This document shows, one piece after another, positions 35,240 to 48,455 of a stretch of DNA of 64,000 nucleotides (its first letter is position 1; the number at the start of each line of letters is the position of its first letter). The notes beneath the pieces are model-generated. The model was not told the origin of the DNA, searched no databases, and worked only from the letters and a program-made list of their open reading frames with translations. The position numbers were made by a program, and so were the translations under genes. This DNA comes from Mytilus edulis. Its lineage: Eukaryota > Mollusca > Bivalvia > Mytilida > Mytilidae. Where the stretch lies: positions 37,662,873 through 37,726,872 of the forward strand of contig NC_092350.1 in assembly GCF_963676685.1 (NCBI RefSeq), in the 5' to 3' direction.

Positions 35240-37725
35240 GACATGTCTCATTGTGAGTGATAAAATCAATCTATGGTCTCATTGATAATAATGTAGAGAT
35301 AAGACCATGGCATGTTGTGAGTGATCAAATAAAGTCATGGTCTCATAGATAAACATGTAGAGTTAAGACCAGGACATGTTGTGAGTGATCAATTCAGTAT
35401 ATGGTCTCATGGATAATAATATAGAGATAAGACCATGACATGTTGCGGGTTGTCAAATCAATATGGTCTCATGGAGAATTATGTAGAGATGAGACCATGA
35501 CATGATGTGGGTGGTTAAATCAATCTATGGTCTCATGGATTATAATGTAGATATAAGACCATGACATGTTGTTGGTAGTTAAATCAATCCATGGTCTCAT
35601 GGATTATAATGTAGATATAAGACCATGACATGTTGTTGGTGGTTAAATCAATCTATGGTCTCATTGATGATAATGTAGATATAAGACCATGACATGTTGT
35701 TGGTAGTTAAATCAATCCATGGTCTCATGGACAATATGAAGAAATAAGACCAGGACATGTTGTTGGTGGTTAAATCAATCTATGGTCTCATGGATTATAA
35801 TGTAGATATAAGACCATGACATTTTGTTGGTAGTTAAATCAATCCATGGTCTCATGGACAATTATGAAGAAATAAGACCAGGACATGTTGTGGGTGGTTA
35901 AATCAATACATGGTCTCATGGACAATTATATAAAGATAAGACCATGACATGTTGTGGGTGGTCAAATCAATCCATGGTCTTATGGACAATTATGAAGAAA
36001 TAAGACCATGACATGTTGTTGGTGGTTAAATCAATCTATGGTCTCATGGATTATAATGTAGATATAAGACCATGACATGTTGTTGGTAGTTAAATCAATC
36101 CATGGTCTCATGGACAATTATGAAGAAATAAGACCAGGACATGTTGTGGGTGATCAATTCAATATATGGTCTCATGGATAATAATATAGAGATAAGACCA
36201 TGACATGTTGCGGGTTGTCAAATCAATATGGTCTCATGGATACTAATGTAGAGATGAGACTATGACATGATGTGGGTGGTTAAATCAATCTATGGTCTCA
36301 TGGATTATAATGTAGATATAAGACCATGACATGTTGTTGGTAGTTAAATCAATCCATGGTCTCATGGATTATAATGTAGATATAAGACCATGACATGTTG
36401 TTGGTGGTTAAATCAATCTATGGTCTCATGGATTATAATGTAGATATAAGACCATGACATGTTGTTGGTAGTTAAATCAATCCATGGTCTCATGGACAAT
36501 TATGAAGAAATAAGACAAGGACATGTTGTGGGTGATCAATTCAATATATGGTCTCATGGATAATAATATAGAGATAAGACCATGACATGTTGCGGGTTGT
36601 CAAATCAATATGGTCTCATGGATACTAATGTAGAGATGAGACTATGACATGATGTGGGTGGTTAAATCAATCTATGGTCTCATGGATTATAATGTAGATA
36701 TAAGACCATGACATGTTGTTGGTAGTTAAATCAATCCATGGTCTCATGGATTATAATGTAGATATAAGACCATGACATGTTGTTGGTAGTTAAATCAATC
36801 CATGGTCTCATGGATTATAATGTAGATATAAGACCATGACATGTTGTTGGTGGTTAAATCAATCTATGGTCTCGTGGATTATAATGTAGATATAAGACCA
36901 TGACATGTTGTTGGTGGTTAAATCAATCTATGGTCTCATGGATTATAATGTAGATATAAGACCATGACATGTTGTTGGTAGTTAAATCAATCCATGGTCT
37001 CATGGACAATTATGAAGAAATAAGACAAGGACATGTTGTGGGTGATCAATTCAATATATGGTCTCATGGATAATAATATAGAGATAAGACCATGACATGT
37101 TGCGGGTTGTCAAATCAATATGGTCTCATGGATACTAATGTAGAGATGAGACTATGACATGATGTGGGTGGTTAAATCAATCTATGGTCTCATGGATTAT
37201 AATGTAGATATAAGACCATGACATGTTGTTGGTAGTTAAATCAATCCATGGTCTCATGGATTATAATGTAGATATAAGACCATGACATGTTGTTGGTAGT
37301 TAAATCAATCCATGGTCTCATGGATTATAATGTAGATATAAGACCATGACATGTTGTTGGTAGTTAAATCAATCCATGGTCTCATGGATTATAATGTAGA
37401 TATAAGACCATGACATGTTGTTGGTGGTTAAATCAATCTATGGTGTCGTGGATTATAATGTAGATATAAGACCATGACATGTTGTTGGTAGTTTAATCAA
37501 TCCATGGTCTCATGGATTATAATGTAGATATAAGACCATGACATGTTGTTGGTGGTTAAATCAATCTATGGTCTCATGGATTATAATGTAGATATAAGAC
37601 CATGACATGTTGTGAGTGATAAAATCAATCTATGGTCTCATGGGTAATAATGTAAAGACGAGACCATGGCATGTTGTGGGTGGTCAAGTCAATCCATGGT
37701 CTCATGGATAAATAATAATGCAGAA
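35240..37725. repeat. 64-bp hairpin satellite, array B1
   Basis: About 39 copies of a 64-bp unit: ATGGTCTCATGGATTATAAT, GTAGATATAAGACCATGACA, TGTTGTTGGTAGTTAAATCA, ATCC. Within each unit ATGGTCTYAT pairs with ATAAGACCAT, so single units can form a stem of about 10 bp. A distinctive three-unit block (ACAAGGACATG, TTGCGGGTTGTC, GAGACTATGACATGATG) recurs near 36120, 36500 and 37010, showing multi-unit duplication. No coding. Confidence 0.9.
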
Positions 37726-38060
37726 ATGAGACAAATTTCCACTAAAGACAAAATGACACAGAAATTAAAAGTTCAAGGTCACTGTACAGCAAAGCTCAAA
37801 CAGCATAGTCAGCTATAAAAGGCCCTGAAATCACAAATATAAAACAATTCAAATGAGTTCCATGAAATGAGGTCGAGGTCATGTGACAACTGTATGACAG
37901 GCATGAGGACCTTTTAAGTAAGGAACATACCAAATAAAGTTATCCTATTACTAATAATAAGAGAGAAATTACCATTACAAAAAATAAACTTCTCTTTCAA
38001 GAAGTCAGTGAACCATGAAAATGAGGTCAAGGACAATGGACATGTGACAGACCAAACATT
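37726..38060 (-). repeat. Dispersed repeats at the edge of array B1
   Basis: The array passes directly into a GATGTGG-family segment (ATGAGACAAATTTCCACTAA, CAAAGCTCAAACAGCATAG, TCAGCTATAAAAGGCCC to about 37850), followed by blocks of another mussel repeat (ATGAGGTCGAGGTCATGTGA and ATGAGGTCAAGGACAATGG). Confidence 0.6.
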
Positions 38061-38278
38061 TGTAACATAAGGCATCTATTTTAAAAGTATGATGCATCCA
38101 GGTCCTCAACCTTCTAAAATATAAAGCTTTTAAGAAGTTAGCTAACACTGCCACCAGATCACTATCCCTATGTGAAGCTTTCTGCGACAAAAATCTCAGG
38201 CTAAAAAAAAATCAGTTGAAAAAAGTTTTACTCATCAGATGGATGCAAATAGAAATACATATAACAAAAACATGTAGA

Positions 38279-38420
38279 TGTGACCGGGTACTTGTACATC
38301 CAAACAACGAAAAGACACTAAGTACAGATCTGAGAGTACTCACTGTTACTGGCAGCTAAATCAAAGCTAATAACTAATATATAAAATCATGTCTCTAAAG
38401 ACTAAATGCATGTTTCAGCA
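38279..38420 (-). repeat. Long dispersed repeat, reverse fragment
   Basis: GTGACCGGGTACTTGTACAT and AGTACAGATCTGAGAGTACT are diverged complements of 1845-1905. Confidence 0.6.
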
Positions 38421-39689
38421 TGGTGCCCTCTCTATATTCTTATTTTTAGAGTAAACAATATTTATATTATGAAAAATACAAGTATAATTATAAAAAACAA
38501 TCACAATTCGGTTTCGGAAACAAGCAACAATTGCTTATAAATGTTAATCGGTCTCCTCAATTCTTATATTTAGTCTTCCCTTTTTTTCACGATGGCTTCC
38601 CTAGTGTCAAATCATAGCAACATTGTTTTTATGATCTTTATTTTTAATATGCCTAAAAAAAAATAATTTCACAATGCATTAATATCTGACAACAAACAAA
38701 TATTCAAAATGTGCCAACAAGACAGTTTAGGAATAAATTTTAACAGAAGAGTAAATGTCTTCTTCAGATTTTAATTTAAAAGGTATTTGCAGATATAACT
38801 TTTGCATGTATATGAATGTCAAGAAATAAAACTTTTGATTTCCAAATAAACAAATACAGGACTCTAAATATCTATGTTTGTAAAAATTCCTTGATATAAT
38901 TCTCACAAAACAATGGTAAATCTGTCTTCAATTTAATAAGGTCACCACATAGTCCTTTTCATGATAATCATGAGTCAAAAACAAAGAGATAATATCATAC
39001 ATTGAAGAACCTTTTTCATTCATAGGTATGAAAAAATGGGTTGTGCACAAACATTACATGTTCCTTAATGCATGGACTTTAGTTTTCTGGGTGAAGTGAG
39101 TGAAGAACTGTCATATTGAAACGAAGATTCTTGAAAATAATCATAATTTCGCACTTCAGTGTTGTAAAATGATTTGTGGTAAATTATAAAAAAAGTGTTC
39201 ATTATCCTTTACTAATTTGTCTATATTCAAAGTCAACATTCATCAATTTTTTAATAAAAAAATAATTGTTTAAAAAAAAAGTTGATTCATCTGTGCTTGC
39301 AAAGGAAACATCTTAATTGTTGCACACTTGTAATTAGAATTGTTTGCACTAATTAAGAGATTACAAATGATCAATGATTGACAATCACCAAGTGGGTTGA
39401 TTGGGTCATAAACATGTTATTTAAAGAAAACGGTTACATTACAAATTTGCTCTAAATGTGCTTAAAAACGCAATTAAAACAAGAGGTTATTAATTTCATT
39501 AGTCCAAAGTGCTATTTTGGATTTTCCAACATCTGGAACCCTCAAAGTCAAATATTTGAAAGCCAATGATGAATAAGAACAAAAACTATTCCCATTTTTA
39601 GAATTATTTTTTATTAAATTGAAATGCAAGCACACTATGAAAAACATATGCCTAATCTTTCGTTAATTCTGTTGTAATAGATACAAAGA
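38421..39689. other. AT-rich stretch without recognised features
   Basis: No gene, RNA or repeat I can support. Confidence 0.45.
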
Positions 39690-39827
39690 TCAATGCTGCA
39701 TAAAAGTTTCAGTGGTATATATGAAAACAATTCTATTTTTCTGTAGTCCTTTATTTGCTTGCTCATATGTGTGGCTGTTGATATCTAAGTCTTGGATATA
39801 GGTCTGAACAATATCCAGAGCTTTTCC
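39690..39827 (-). CDS. Candidate terminal exon, unknown protein
   Basis: On the minus strand, the acceptor TGTTTTAACAG is followed by a 45-codon frame (GKALDIVQTYIQDLDINSHT at its start, ending FMQH then TGA) with a protein-like residue mix. The +1 frame from the same acceptor is also open for about 22 codons. I recognise no family. It may belong with the segments at 43230-43339 and 43956-43979, which have matching splice signals on the same strand, but the exact chain is not settled. Confidence 0.35.
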   Translation of the reverse strand, partial: GKALDIVQTYIQDLDINSHTYEQANKGLQKNRIVFIYTTETFMQH

Positions 39828-40964
39828 CTGTTAAAACATGTAAAAAGAAAGAATACAAATTCAAGAAATATAAATGTATTTAATCATATATTTATAAGCA
39901 TGGATTAGATTTTGAGTTTTGTAATGCTTTCTAGGGGTTAAGATAAAACTTTTTCAGTCTTATTGTATTGTATGAATGTCTATTTCAATTGTGCATCTTC
40001 ATGGTCTTAATGCAATGCTAGTAATGTATAAATAATGCTTTCTGAGCAATAAAGGGATAGGAATAGAGATTGATTGATTGTTGGTTGATTAACATCAAAA
40101 TATATGAATGTAGATGTACATGATGTAGTGCTAGTAATATGATTGTTTGCGAATGTAGGTATATCTATCAATTAAGTTGTCAGAAAGTCAACGTTTACAG
40201 TTCAGTCAATTGAAATTAACAGTCAATCTTTTGGTTAGTACAATTCTCAAAAGTGATTTATTATTATTCTCAACATTGTTAAGAGTACGGTCTGTTGAAT
40301 TATATGTCTGATTTTTTACTGTAATAATACTATAAATATTTAACATTGTATGTTGGTCTCTGGTAGACAGCTGTGACATTGGCAAATATAATACTTCTTA
40401 AAATTCAATTACTCTTTTGGTCTTTTAGAAATTGTTGTTTGAGCTTTATTTAGACCCCTCTACAACGAAATTTGCTACAAGCCGAATATAAAAAATGTGG
40501 TTTTTATCCAAAAAAAATCATAGGTTTGAACGGTTTGAGCGTTGTTTTCAATTTAGACTTGTTTATATATATATATTTATGTAGGATTCAGAGATGCTTT
40601 GGGCTGAAGTGTCACATGTGATGGCTACTTAAAATCTGCAGATATTAATTCTATTATAAGAGGTAGTAAGTATGTAAATTTGCATTGAATATCGATATTG
40701 TGTTTGTATGTCCTTAGTTACAGTTGCAATACTAAATGAGAGATACTTCCTATCTCGACCAATCACTCCCTGTTTCCCGTAGTATTAAAGGCTTATACAA
40801 GCACTTGATTAACTTGAAATCACGACAAATTGTTTTTAACAAACCAATTGACTTCTTTATCAAATTGAAAAGCATTCAAAATATAGTTTATGTAGCCAAT
40901 TAAAAAGTAACACTTCATACTTTATTTGGCTTTTTTTAACTTTTTTGGATTCGAGCGTCACTGA

Positions 40965-41038
40965 TGAGTCTTTTTGTAGACAAAACGTGCGTCTGGCGTA
41001 TATACTAAATTTAGTCCTGGTATCTATGATGAGTTTAT
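40965..41038 (+). repeat. Mussel dispersed repeat end
   Basis: GCGTCACTGATGAGTC, TTGTAGACAAAACGTGCGTC, TGGCGTATATACTAAATTTA, GTCCTGGTATCTATGATGAG: a very common mussel interspersed sequence. Confidence 0.7.
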
Positions 41039-41469
41039 TGCCATTTTTTTTTATTGCATGAATAATATTTACTCTTATGATTTACCTGTATGATTGTCCC
41101 AGTTTAGCCACCAACTAATCTGTTTTCAGGAAAAAGGTAAGATCAGAGTTAAGGCAGTAGTTATACCATTTAACACATGAAGTCAATAATTTCAACCATC
41201 AGATCTGAAAATAAAACAGAAATTATGATCTTCAATCCATCAATTTTATCTTTATTATGTAGTTTCATATTTAAATAATTACATTTTATTATAATACTTT
41301 ATTCTGATTGGCCAACTGCACACCACATGTTATTACTTAAGCATTTGCATCACTCAATAAAACTTCATTCATGATAACATGTGGTCCCACAATAAAGTGC
41401 ACATGTGAATTAAATTAAAAAAATTATAAAATTTGTGTTTTCATGATCATAGCTAAAAAATGTTATTAT

Positions 41470-41607
41470 AAGTATTGAATGCTTCTTTTTGTAACTTCAT
41501 AGGGTTGTAAAAGTGTTGACCGTGCTCACATTTTAAGAATGAAGCGCGGAACTTCGGCCAACACTTTTACACCCCAATGAAGTTACAAAAAGAAGCATTC
41601 AATTCTT
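41470..41607. repeat. Foldback element
   Basis: Two arms of about 50 bp, ATTGAATGCTTCTTTTTGTA from 41474 and its complement ending at 41603, remain complementary through TGTAAAAGTGTTGRCCG with few mismatches around a loop near 41535. Typical of a short foldback or MITE sequence. Confidence 0.7.
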
Positions 41608-41705
41608 AAAACAGTTAAAGATTGATGTGTTTTTGTATTTTTACATTTTATCTTATGTACATCTATTATATGTTCTAAAAAAAAATGCTCCACTAAACGC
41701 AGCTT

Positions 41706-42127
41706 GAACTAGAGGCTCTAAAGAGCCTGTGTCGCTCACCTTGGTCTATGTGAATATTAAACAAAGGAAGCAGATGGTTTCATAACAAAATTGTGTTTTG
41801 GTGATGTGTTTGTACATTTTACTTTACTGAACATTCTTGCTGCATACAATTATCTCTATCTATAATAAACTTGGCCCAGTAGTTTCTGTGGAAAATGTTA
41901 GTAAACATTTACAAATTTTATAAAAATTGTTAAAAATTGACTATAAAGGGCAATAACTCCTAAAGGGGTCAACTGATCATTTCGGTCATGTTGACTTATT
42001 TGTAAATCTTACTTTGCTGAACATTATTGCTGGTTACAGTTTATCTCTATCTATAATAGTATTCAAGATAATAACCAAAAACAGCAAAATATCCTTAATT
42101 TCCTTCGGGCCAGGTGAGCTAAAAATG
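41706..42127 (-). mobile_element. Element X, short copy
   Basis: Inverted copy of the family at 51544-53443: AACTAGAGGCTCTAAAGAGC, CTGTGTCGCTCACCTT at one end and TTCGGGCCAGGTGAGCTAAA at the other. Internal match includes AAAGGGCAATAACTCCTAAA and ATCTCTATCTATAATA. It has only part of one body unit, without the tandem duplication. Confidence 0.75.
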
Positions 42128-43229
42128 CTTCTTGTCGGCCCATAATTTCTTAACCACTATGACAATAACCCCCAAAATATAATCACAACCTATTGCGGTG
42201 TGGAACCTTGTGCGAAAATATTGCCAAAATGAATATCTCTTTTACTCAAGTTATTGTCTTAAAACAGGACAAATAATTGTTTTTTGGCCATTATAAGAAA
42301 CCTGCAAGGACAATTACAACCAAATACAATCCCATTCATCCTTAAGTGGAATAGAATTCATAGAGATTCATGAACCTATTTGGAACAGTCTGCGAACCAA
42401 AATGTCATTGACAACACCATAACATTTATTTATAGTGCTATAAAAACAGCTGAAAACTTATGTGTTATCTAAATGAAATGCACAAAAAGAAATTGTCTTT
42501 TATCGATAAAACACAGATATAACAAAGACAAAATTTTTTTTAATAATTCAAAAGCTTCTGTAAAATTCAATGAAATTTGACAAAGTAAACAAAAAAAACA
42601 GCAGACTTAACCTTACAAAATAATTGGATTAGAATTGTCAATTGATGCCATGTAAAAAAGTGACATTATCCAATCAAAATGAACGTTACAAACGTTGTTG
42701 CATTAAAATTATGATTTTGCTATATACAAGGGTCATAGGTTGACACTACTAAATTCAATCATTGTCAAATTGTTCCCTATTGTAGTATTTTAATCAGTAA
42801 AAATATATGTGTATATATGAAAATAATTAACAGCGCCTGGTGATGTTTCATAACCAGGCACTGTTTATTATGTGTATTAGCATATATACTATATTTTATG
42901 CTTTTACTTTTTCCCTGCTGATACACATAATCAATATATGGCCTCTACTAAGGAAAGCTCTATTTGGAGTTAATGTGTTAAGAGACCACTTATGTCAACA
43001 CACCTTCCCTATATTGCCTAGTTTAATAGTTAAAAAACTAACTCAAAGTGAATATCAGATCTCACTATATTAATGAGCAGTTTTATAGATTAGATCAAAT
43101 TAGAAGAGTAATATTTAGACTATGGCAAAATGAAATTCAACAGTTTGTAATTGTAATACAGTTTTGATTGTATTTAGAGTTGCTCTAATCTACAATATAA
43201 AAAAGTAATCATGATTATTTCAAAAGTAC

Positions 43230-43339
43230 CTTCCATGAAGAAAATTCTGCCTGTATATCAGAAGAAAATCAGGACCAACAGCAACTGTGGTTATATTCTC
43301 AACACTTGTCTCAATTATCAAATAAGCTTCCATGTTACC
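43230..43339 (-). CDS. Candidate internal exon, unknown protein
   Basis: Minus strand: acceptor CTTTTTTACAG, 36 codons plus 2 nt, donor GGAAG/GTACTT. Only one frame is open; it begins GNMEAYLIIETSVENITT and continues VAVGPDFLLIYRQNF. No family recognised. In frame with the start segment at 43956-43979. Could be chance; the clean signals on both sides make it worth testing. Confidence 0.35.
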
Positions 43340-43687
43340 CTGTAAAAAAGGATAGTATGAATAAACAAACAAAACTATTATCAAATCCAATATTTATTAT
43401 CAGACAGTAATGTTTAAAAAAATGGCGGAGAAACGTATACTCAGATTTAGTTCCTTATGCCTTTCTTCTAATTCAAAAGTATAAGTTATGCATATATCTT
43501 TGTATTGGCATTAGGATTACGTAAATAATTCTTAAATAGTGAAATGGTCATCTTGATTCTGAAACACAAATTTGTATGGTTACATGTGTACAAAACTTCT
43601 TATGATATAAAAGCTCTTTTTCATTATCATTCCTACAAAAATAAGACTTTTTAAGAAGTTGATTATCTTTTTAATATGGAAAAGTTT

Positions 43688-43818
43688 GCTATGCGGTATG
43701 GGCTTTGCTCATTGTTGAAAGCCGTACAGTGACCTATAGTTGTTAATGGTTGTGTCATTTTGGTCTTTTGTGGATAGTTGTCTCATTGGCAATCATACCA
43801 CATCTTCTTTTTTATATC
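43688..43818 (+). repeat. GATGTGG-family repeat
   Basis: TATGCGGTATGGGCTTTGCT, CATTGTTGAAAGCCGTACAG, CTCATTGGCAATCATACCAC, ATCTTCTTTTTTA. Forward copy closely matching 2240-2370. Confidence 0.8.
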
Positions 43819-43955
43819 TTATAAAAAATTATATATCATATAAATATAGTGATTTGCAAAGCAAAGTGATGGGTTACATGTTTTATTGAATATACTATAA
43901 AAAAAAGAAAACAATATTGATGCACTTAAACATATTATTTGTTTTAATTACTCAC

Positions 43956-43979
43956 TAATGTAACAATAACTATGGCCAT
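43956..43979 (-). CDS. Candidate start exon, eight codons
   Basis: Minus strand ATG in an ideal Kozak context (ACCACCATGG), eight hydrophobic codons (MAIVIVTL), then a strong donor GTGAGT. Joins in phase to 43230-43339. Small and therefore weak by itself. Confidence 0.3.
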
Positions 43980-44224
43980 GGTGGTGTTAAAGATCCATTA
44001 GTCGATGTAGACTAAAAATGTTGATGATATACAATATAATGATTGTGCTGCATTAATGTCTTCTTCAATATTCATGTTATTTGGTTTCTGAAAAAATAAA
44101 TAATAATAATATAATTTTTTTTTCTCTGGCATATTTTATTAAAATTCCAGTTAAAAAGTTCTTGTAAAATAAACCTTTTATATGATACGTTTTCTTAAAT
44201 AACTCATTATATATATTAATCAGA

Positions 44225-45890
44225 CTGTGAAATGTTGTGGGTGGTCAAATCAAATCATGGTCTCATGGATAATAATGCAGAGTTCAGACCACCACATTTT
44301 ATGGGTGGCCAAATCAATTTATGGTCTTATGGACAATTATATAAAGATAAGGCCATGACATGTTGTGAGTAGTCAAAACAATCCATGGTCTTATAGATAG
44401 TAATGTAGAGTTAAGACCATGACATGTTGTGAGTGGACATATCAATCAATGGTCTTATATATAATAATGTAGAGATGAGACCATGACATGTTTTGAGTGG
44501 TCAAATCAATCCATGGTCTCATGGACAATTATGAAGAAATAAGACCATGGCATATTGTGAGTGGTCAAACCAATCCATGGTCTCATGGATTATAATGTAG
44601 ATTTAAGACCATGGCATGTTGGGAGTGGTCAAATCAATCCATGGTCTTATGGACAATTATGAAGAAATAAGACCATGGCATATTGTGAGTGGTCAAACCA
44701 ATCCATGGTCTCATGGATTATAATGTAGATTTAAGACCATGGCATGTTGGGAGTGGTCAAATCAATCCATGGTCTTATGGACAATAATGAAGAAATAAGA
44801 CCATGGCATATTGTGAGTGGTCAAACCAATCCATGGTCTCATGGATTATAATGTAGATTTAAGACCATGGCATGTTGTGAGTGGTCAAATCAATCCATGG
44901 TCTTATGGACAATAATGAAGAAATAAGACCATGGCATATTGTGAGTGGTCTAACCAATCCATGGTCTCATGGATTATAATGTAGATTTAAGACCATGGCA
45001 TGTTGTGAGTGGTTAAATCAATCCATGGTCTCATGGACAATAATGTAGATATAAGACAATGACATGTTGTGAGTGGTCAAATCAATCCATGGTCTCATGG
45101 ACAATAATGAAGAAATAAGACCATGGCATATTGTGAGTGGTCAAATCAATCCATGGACTCATTGATTATAATTTCTCTTATGTGCGTGATTTCCAACAAT
45201 AATGTAGATTTAAGACCATGGCATGTTGTGAGTGGTCAAATCAATCCATGGTCTTATGGACAATAATGAAGAAATAAGACCAGGACACGTTCTGGTGGTT
45301 AAATCAATCCATGGTCTCATGGACAATAATGTAGATATAAGACCATGACATGTTTTGGTTGTCAAATCAACCCATGGTCTTATGGATAATATTGTAGAGA
45401 TAAGACCATGGCATGTTGTGGGTGGTCAAGTCAATCCATGGTCTCATGGACAATTGTGAAGAAATAAGACCATGACATGTTGTGAGTGGACATATCAAGT
45501 CATGGTCTCATGGATAAAAATGAAGAGTGAGTACCATGGCATGTTGTGAGTGGACAGATCAATCCATAGTCTTCTAGATAATATTGTAGAGATAAGACCA
45601 TGGCATGTTTTGAGTGGTCAAATCAATCCATGGTCTTATGGACAATTATATAAAGATAAGACCATGATATGTTGTGAGTGGTCAAATCAATCCATGGTCT
45701 CATGGATTATTATGTAGAGTTAAGACCATGGCATGTTGTGGGTGGTCAAATCAATCCATAATCTCATGGAATATGATGTAGAGATAAGACCATGGCATGT
45801 TTAAGTGTTCAAATCAATCCATGGTCTCATGGATTATTATGTCGAGTTAAGACACATCATGTTTTAAGTGGTCAAATCAATCCATAGTCC
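44225..45890. repeat. 64-bp hairpin satellite, array B2
   Basis: About 26 further copies of the array B1 unit, 6.5 kb away. Here the stem is longer: CCATGGTCTTAT pairs with ATAAGACCATGG (12 bp) in many units, with loops such as GGACAATTATGAAGAA. A unit pair of about 128 bp repeats four times from 44520 to 45010. One unit is interrupted at about 45171-45198 by 28 bp unrelated to the satellite. Confidence 0.9.
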
Positions 45891-47974
45891 TGTATTTAAA
45901 AGAAGCAATTTTTTTATAGATATTGTGTGTGTCCCGTGGTGTTCTCTTTTTATTTTTGATGGAGATATTTGGTCTCTTATTTAAACTTATTATTTCAATA
46001 TTTGTTGAAAATTAATAACTAAAATAATATATTTAGGTCAAATTTATAACCATACATGCCAGATAAAAACAAAATGTTTGGGTGTTTGGTGGTGTTCCAT
46101 GTTGTGCATGTTGTGCGGAGGTGCTCAGTCCAGTGGTGAAAATACTTACCGCAACTTAAGATCCATTTTGCATTGGTGTAGACCGATATCATTTAATATC
46201 AAATAACTATTTTGAGGAACTGTTCTTAAATGTACAGAGAAGGTAACGCCTTCATCATGTTCATTGACTTAATTGCACAGCGGCACTCATACCATATCTT
46301 CTTATATCTATGAAAAACAGCTTGAGATTGTAATGTGACGTTTTTGACAGATATCATTTTTTATTGATATATTGTTTATATTTTGTTGAACTATTATTTA
46401 GGTAATCTGGTAAATACTTTATGTATAATGAAGACTTCATGTTTTAACTTAAATACCATTTACATTGTCTTGTCTATATTTCTGCCAACCGTACTTTGTG
46501 TTATTTTATTAAAGCAGTAAATGTGGTATTTTATTTCATTATTACCTACATATTGTTTAATCGTTTTAATATTGTATGTTCCAGAATGATAGAAAACGTG
46601 TGTTTTCTTACCGGCAGCTTTTGATTAATTATAAGTTACTTTCACTTTCGCTTTTACCAGAAGTCACAAGTATTATTATAAATATAGTGACAATAGAAAT
46701 TGTATAATTTGTAGACTGTCCTGAACATGCTGTAGTTATATATTTTGTATGTTTTTCAAAATAGGGATAAATGTTAGAGTATTTTATGTAAAGTTTAGGT
46801 AGAAGGAAGTTTTATTTAGATTATTGTAATAACTTCTTATGATCTATTTTTGCACCTACATGTATGTTGCGCACCTTTTCACAGTAATAGGGCTGTGTTG
46901 ACGTCATTTGATCAGACGTTTAGTGCAAAGATATGTACCTTATAAGGAAGTTTCCTCATTGGGTCATTGATTTCACCCATATTTGGAATTTCTCTCACGC
47001 GAAGAAACAACAATAGCGTAAGATTGATAGTATTTTACGTTAGTTCCAGCTTGTCCCTACCGTCGTCTAGCAACTTTATTTATGTGTCTCATAAATTTCA
47101 AGGTACAGTTTTTCTAAAGCAGCCGTTTAAGTTCCAGAATGTTGCAATACATATATGCAATATAAATATTTATGCAGTTCATATAATTGTTCCAGTTTCC
47201 AGTTTTTAACGGAGGCAGAGATTTAATAATTTTCTTGTTTTCAGCTAAATATTATAAGTTTTGAGAATAAAGTTTGATAATGAATTTTAACTTTAAATAG
47301 AAGAAAGGTGCGTAAAGTCGGCAAAAGTGTCCGTTTGTTTTAATTAGTCAGGGTTGCTGTTAATATATCTCTATAATATCGAGGGTTAGGAAAATTGTGA
47401 CTTATTTATTTGTGTAGTATTTTACTAACTTTAACTAAAGTATTTATATGGAGAGTTGCCGATAGAATCTGTGTTTTCTTGAATGTTGATTTTTGGTGTA
47501 CCTGTTTTAAAGAATTATCTGTTCGTCTAAGCTATACGAAATATTGTTAATTGTTGATTGCTGCTTAAGAGATTTATATCTGTTAATTCGTGTTCCAGTT
47601 GTTATAATATTATGCCCGGTGAATAAAACTTGTTATACACTTGAAGCGATTTTGTGTTTACATTCAAAACATCAACGTAAATTCTAGCCACTAATGTGAT
47701 ACTTATTTGCTGCTGCATTACATATAAAAATACAATCCATTTTGCACACACACATAAAAAGGAGACTTTTCCGACCTAGAAACTATATTTGTGTGATATG
47801 CGGTATGCAGTAGTGGCTGCAGTAGTAATTCTGAGCATTCATATGTCCTGTTTAATTCTTTTGGTATGTTGTTGGTGTCTGTCTGGTCGGTTGGTTGGTT
47901 TAGTTGGTTAGAAAGGTTCTCACCGGTTTGCGAACACATTACAGTAATTTGTTCTATAGTTTCAGTAGGTGTTG
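45891..47974. other. AT-rich non-coding stretch
   Basis: No gene supported. A degenerate GATGTGG-family end (GCGGCACTCATACCATATC, TTCTTATATC) lies at about 46275-46310. Frames at 46967-47209 and 47718-47939 have no domain. Confidence 0.5.
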
Positions 47975-48350
47975 CAGATTAAATTGAGAGGGGCGGTTTG
48001 AGGGGTATTAATCCCGAATCCCAGGGCTTAAAAACACGAAATACCAAGGTCCTGTATTTAAATAAATTGAAATCCTGACATCTCCAAATTCAAAAATTAA
48101 ATTCCCAGATCCTGAGAGGGTCAATCCTGAAATCCCGAGCTTAGAGAACAGACGACAACAGTCCCCATAAAAGTCGACATTTGAGGTCAATTTCTTATCA
48201 CTATAATTGGTCAATATTTTATTAGCGAATAGTTGAATATGTAAGACTCTTCCAATTAATGTCAATGTGACAATGGCTCTAACCCGTTCCTTCAGGGCAC
48301 ATCTATACATGTAGATGGAACAGCAGACCAGTTTATTTCCCACCTCATTA
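47975..48350. repeat. Probable dispersed repeat
   Basis: Contains ATTAATCCCGAATCCCAGGG, GGTCCTGTATTTAAATAAAT, GAGAGGGTCAATCCTGAAAT: a CCCGAATCC-rich sequence of the kind dispersed in bivalve genomes. The 115-residue minus frame across it (48008-48355) shows no domain. Confidence 0.4.
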
Positions 48351-48455
48351 GACAATACACCTTATTGCTAATCCTGGCTGACCCGGACGTTGAACAACAA
48401 TCACTTTTCCATTGTGGCGTCAGATATTTTGTTTTATGAAGTCAAAATTTTACAG

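Noticed and set aside
35240-37725. Possible CRISPR-like array (regular 64-bp spacing)
   Set aside because: The whole unit is conserved with no distinct unique spacers, and the setting is an animal genome; it is a satellite.
41085-41120. 34-nt exon linking the minus-strand candidate exons
   Set aside because: With the acceptor AACAG the frame meets a stop at once; only a 29-nt version using ATTAG keeps a frame, and that does not lead into the better frame of the terminal exon.
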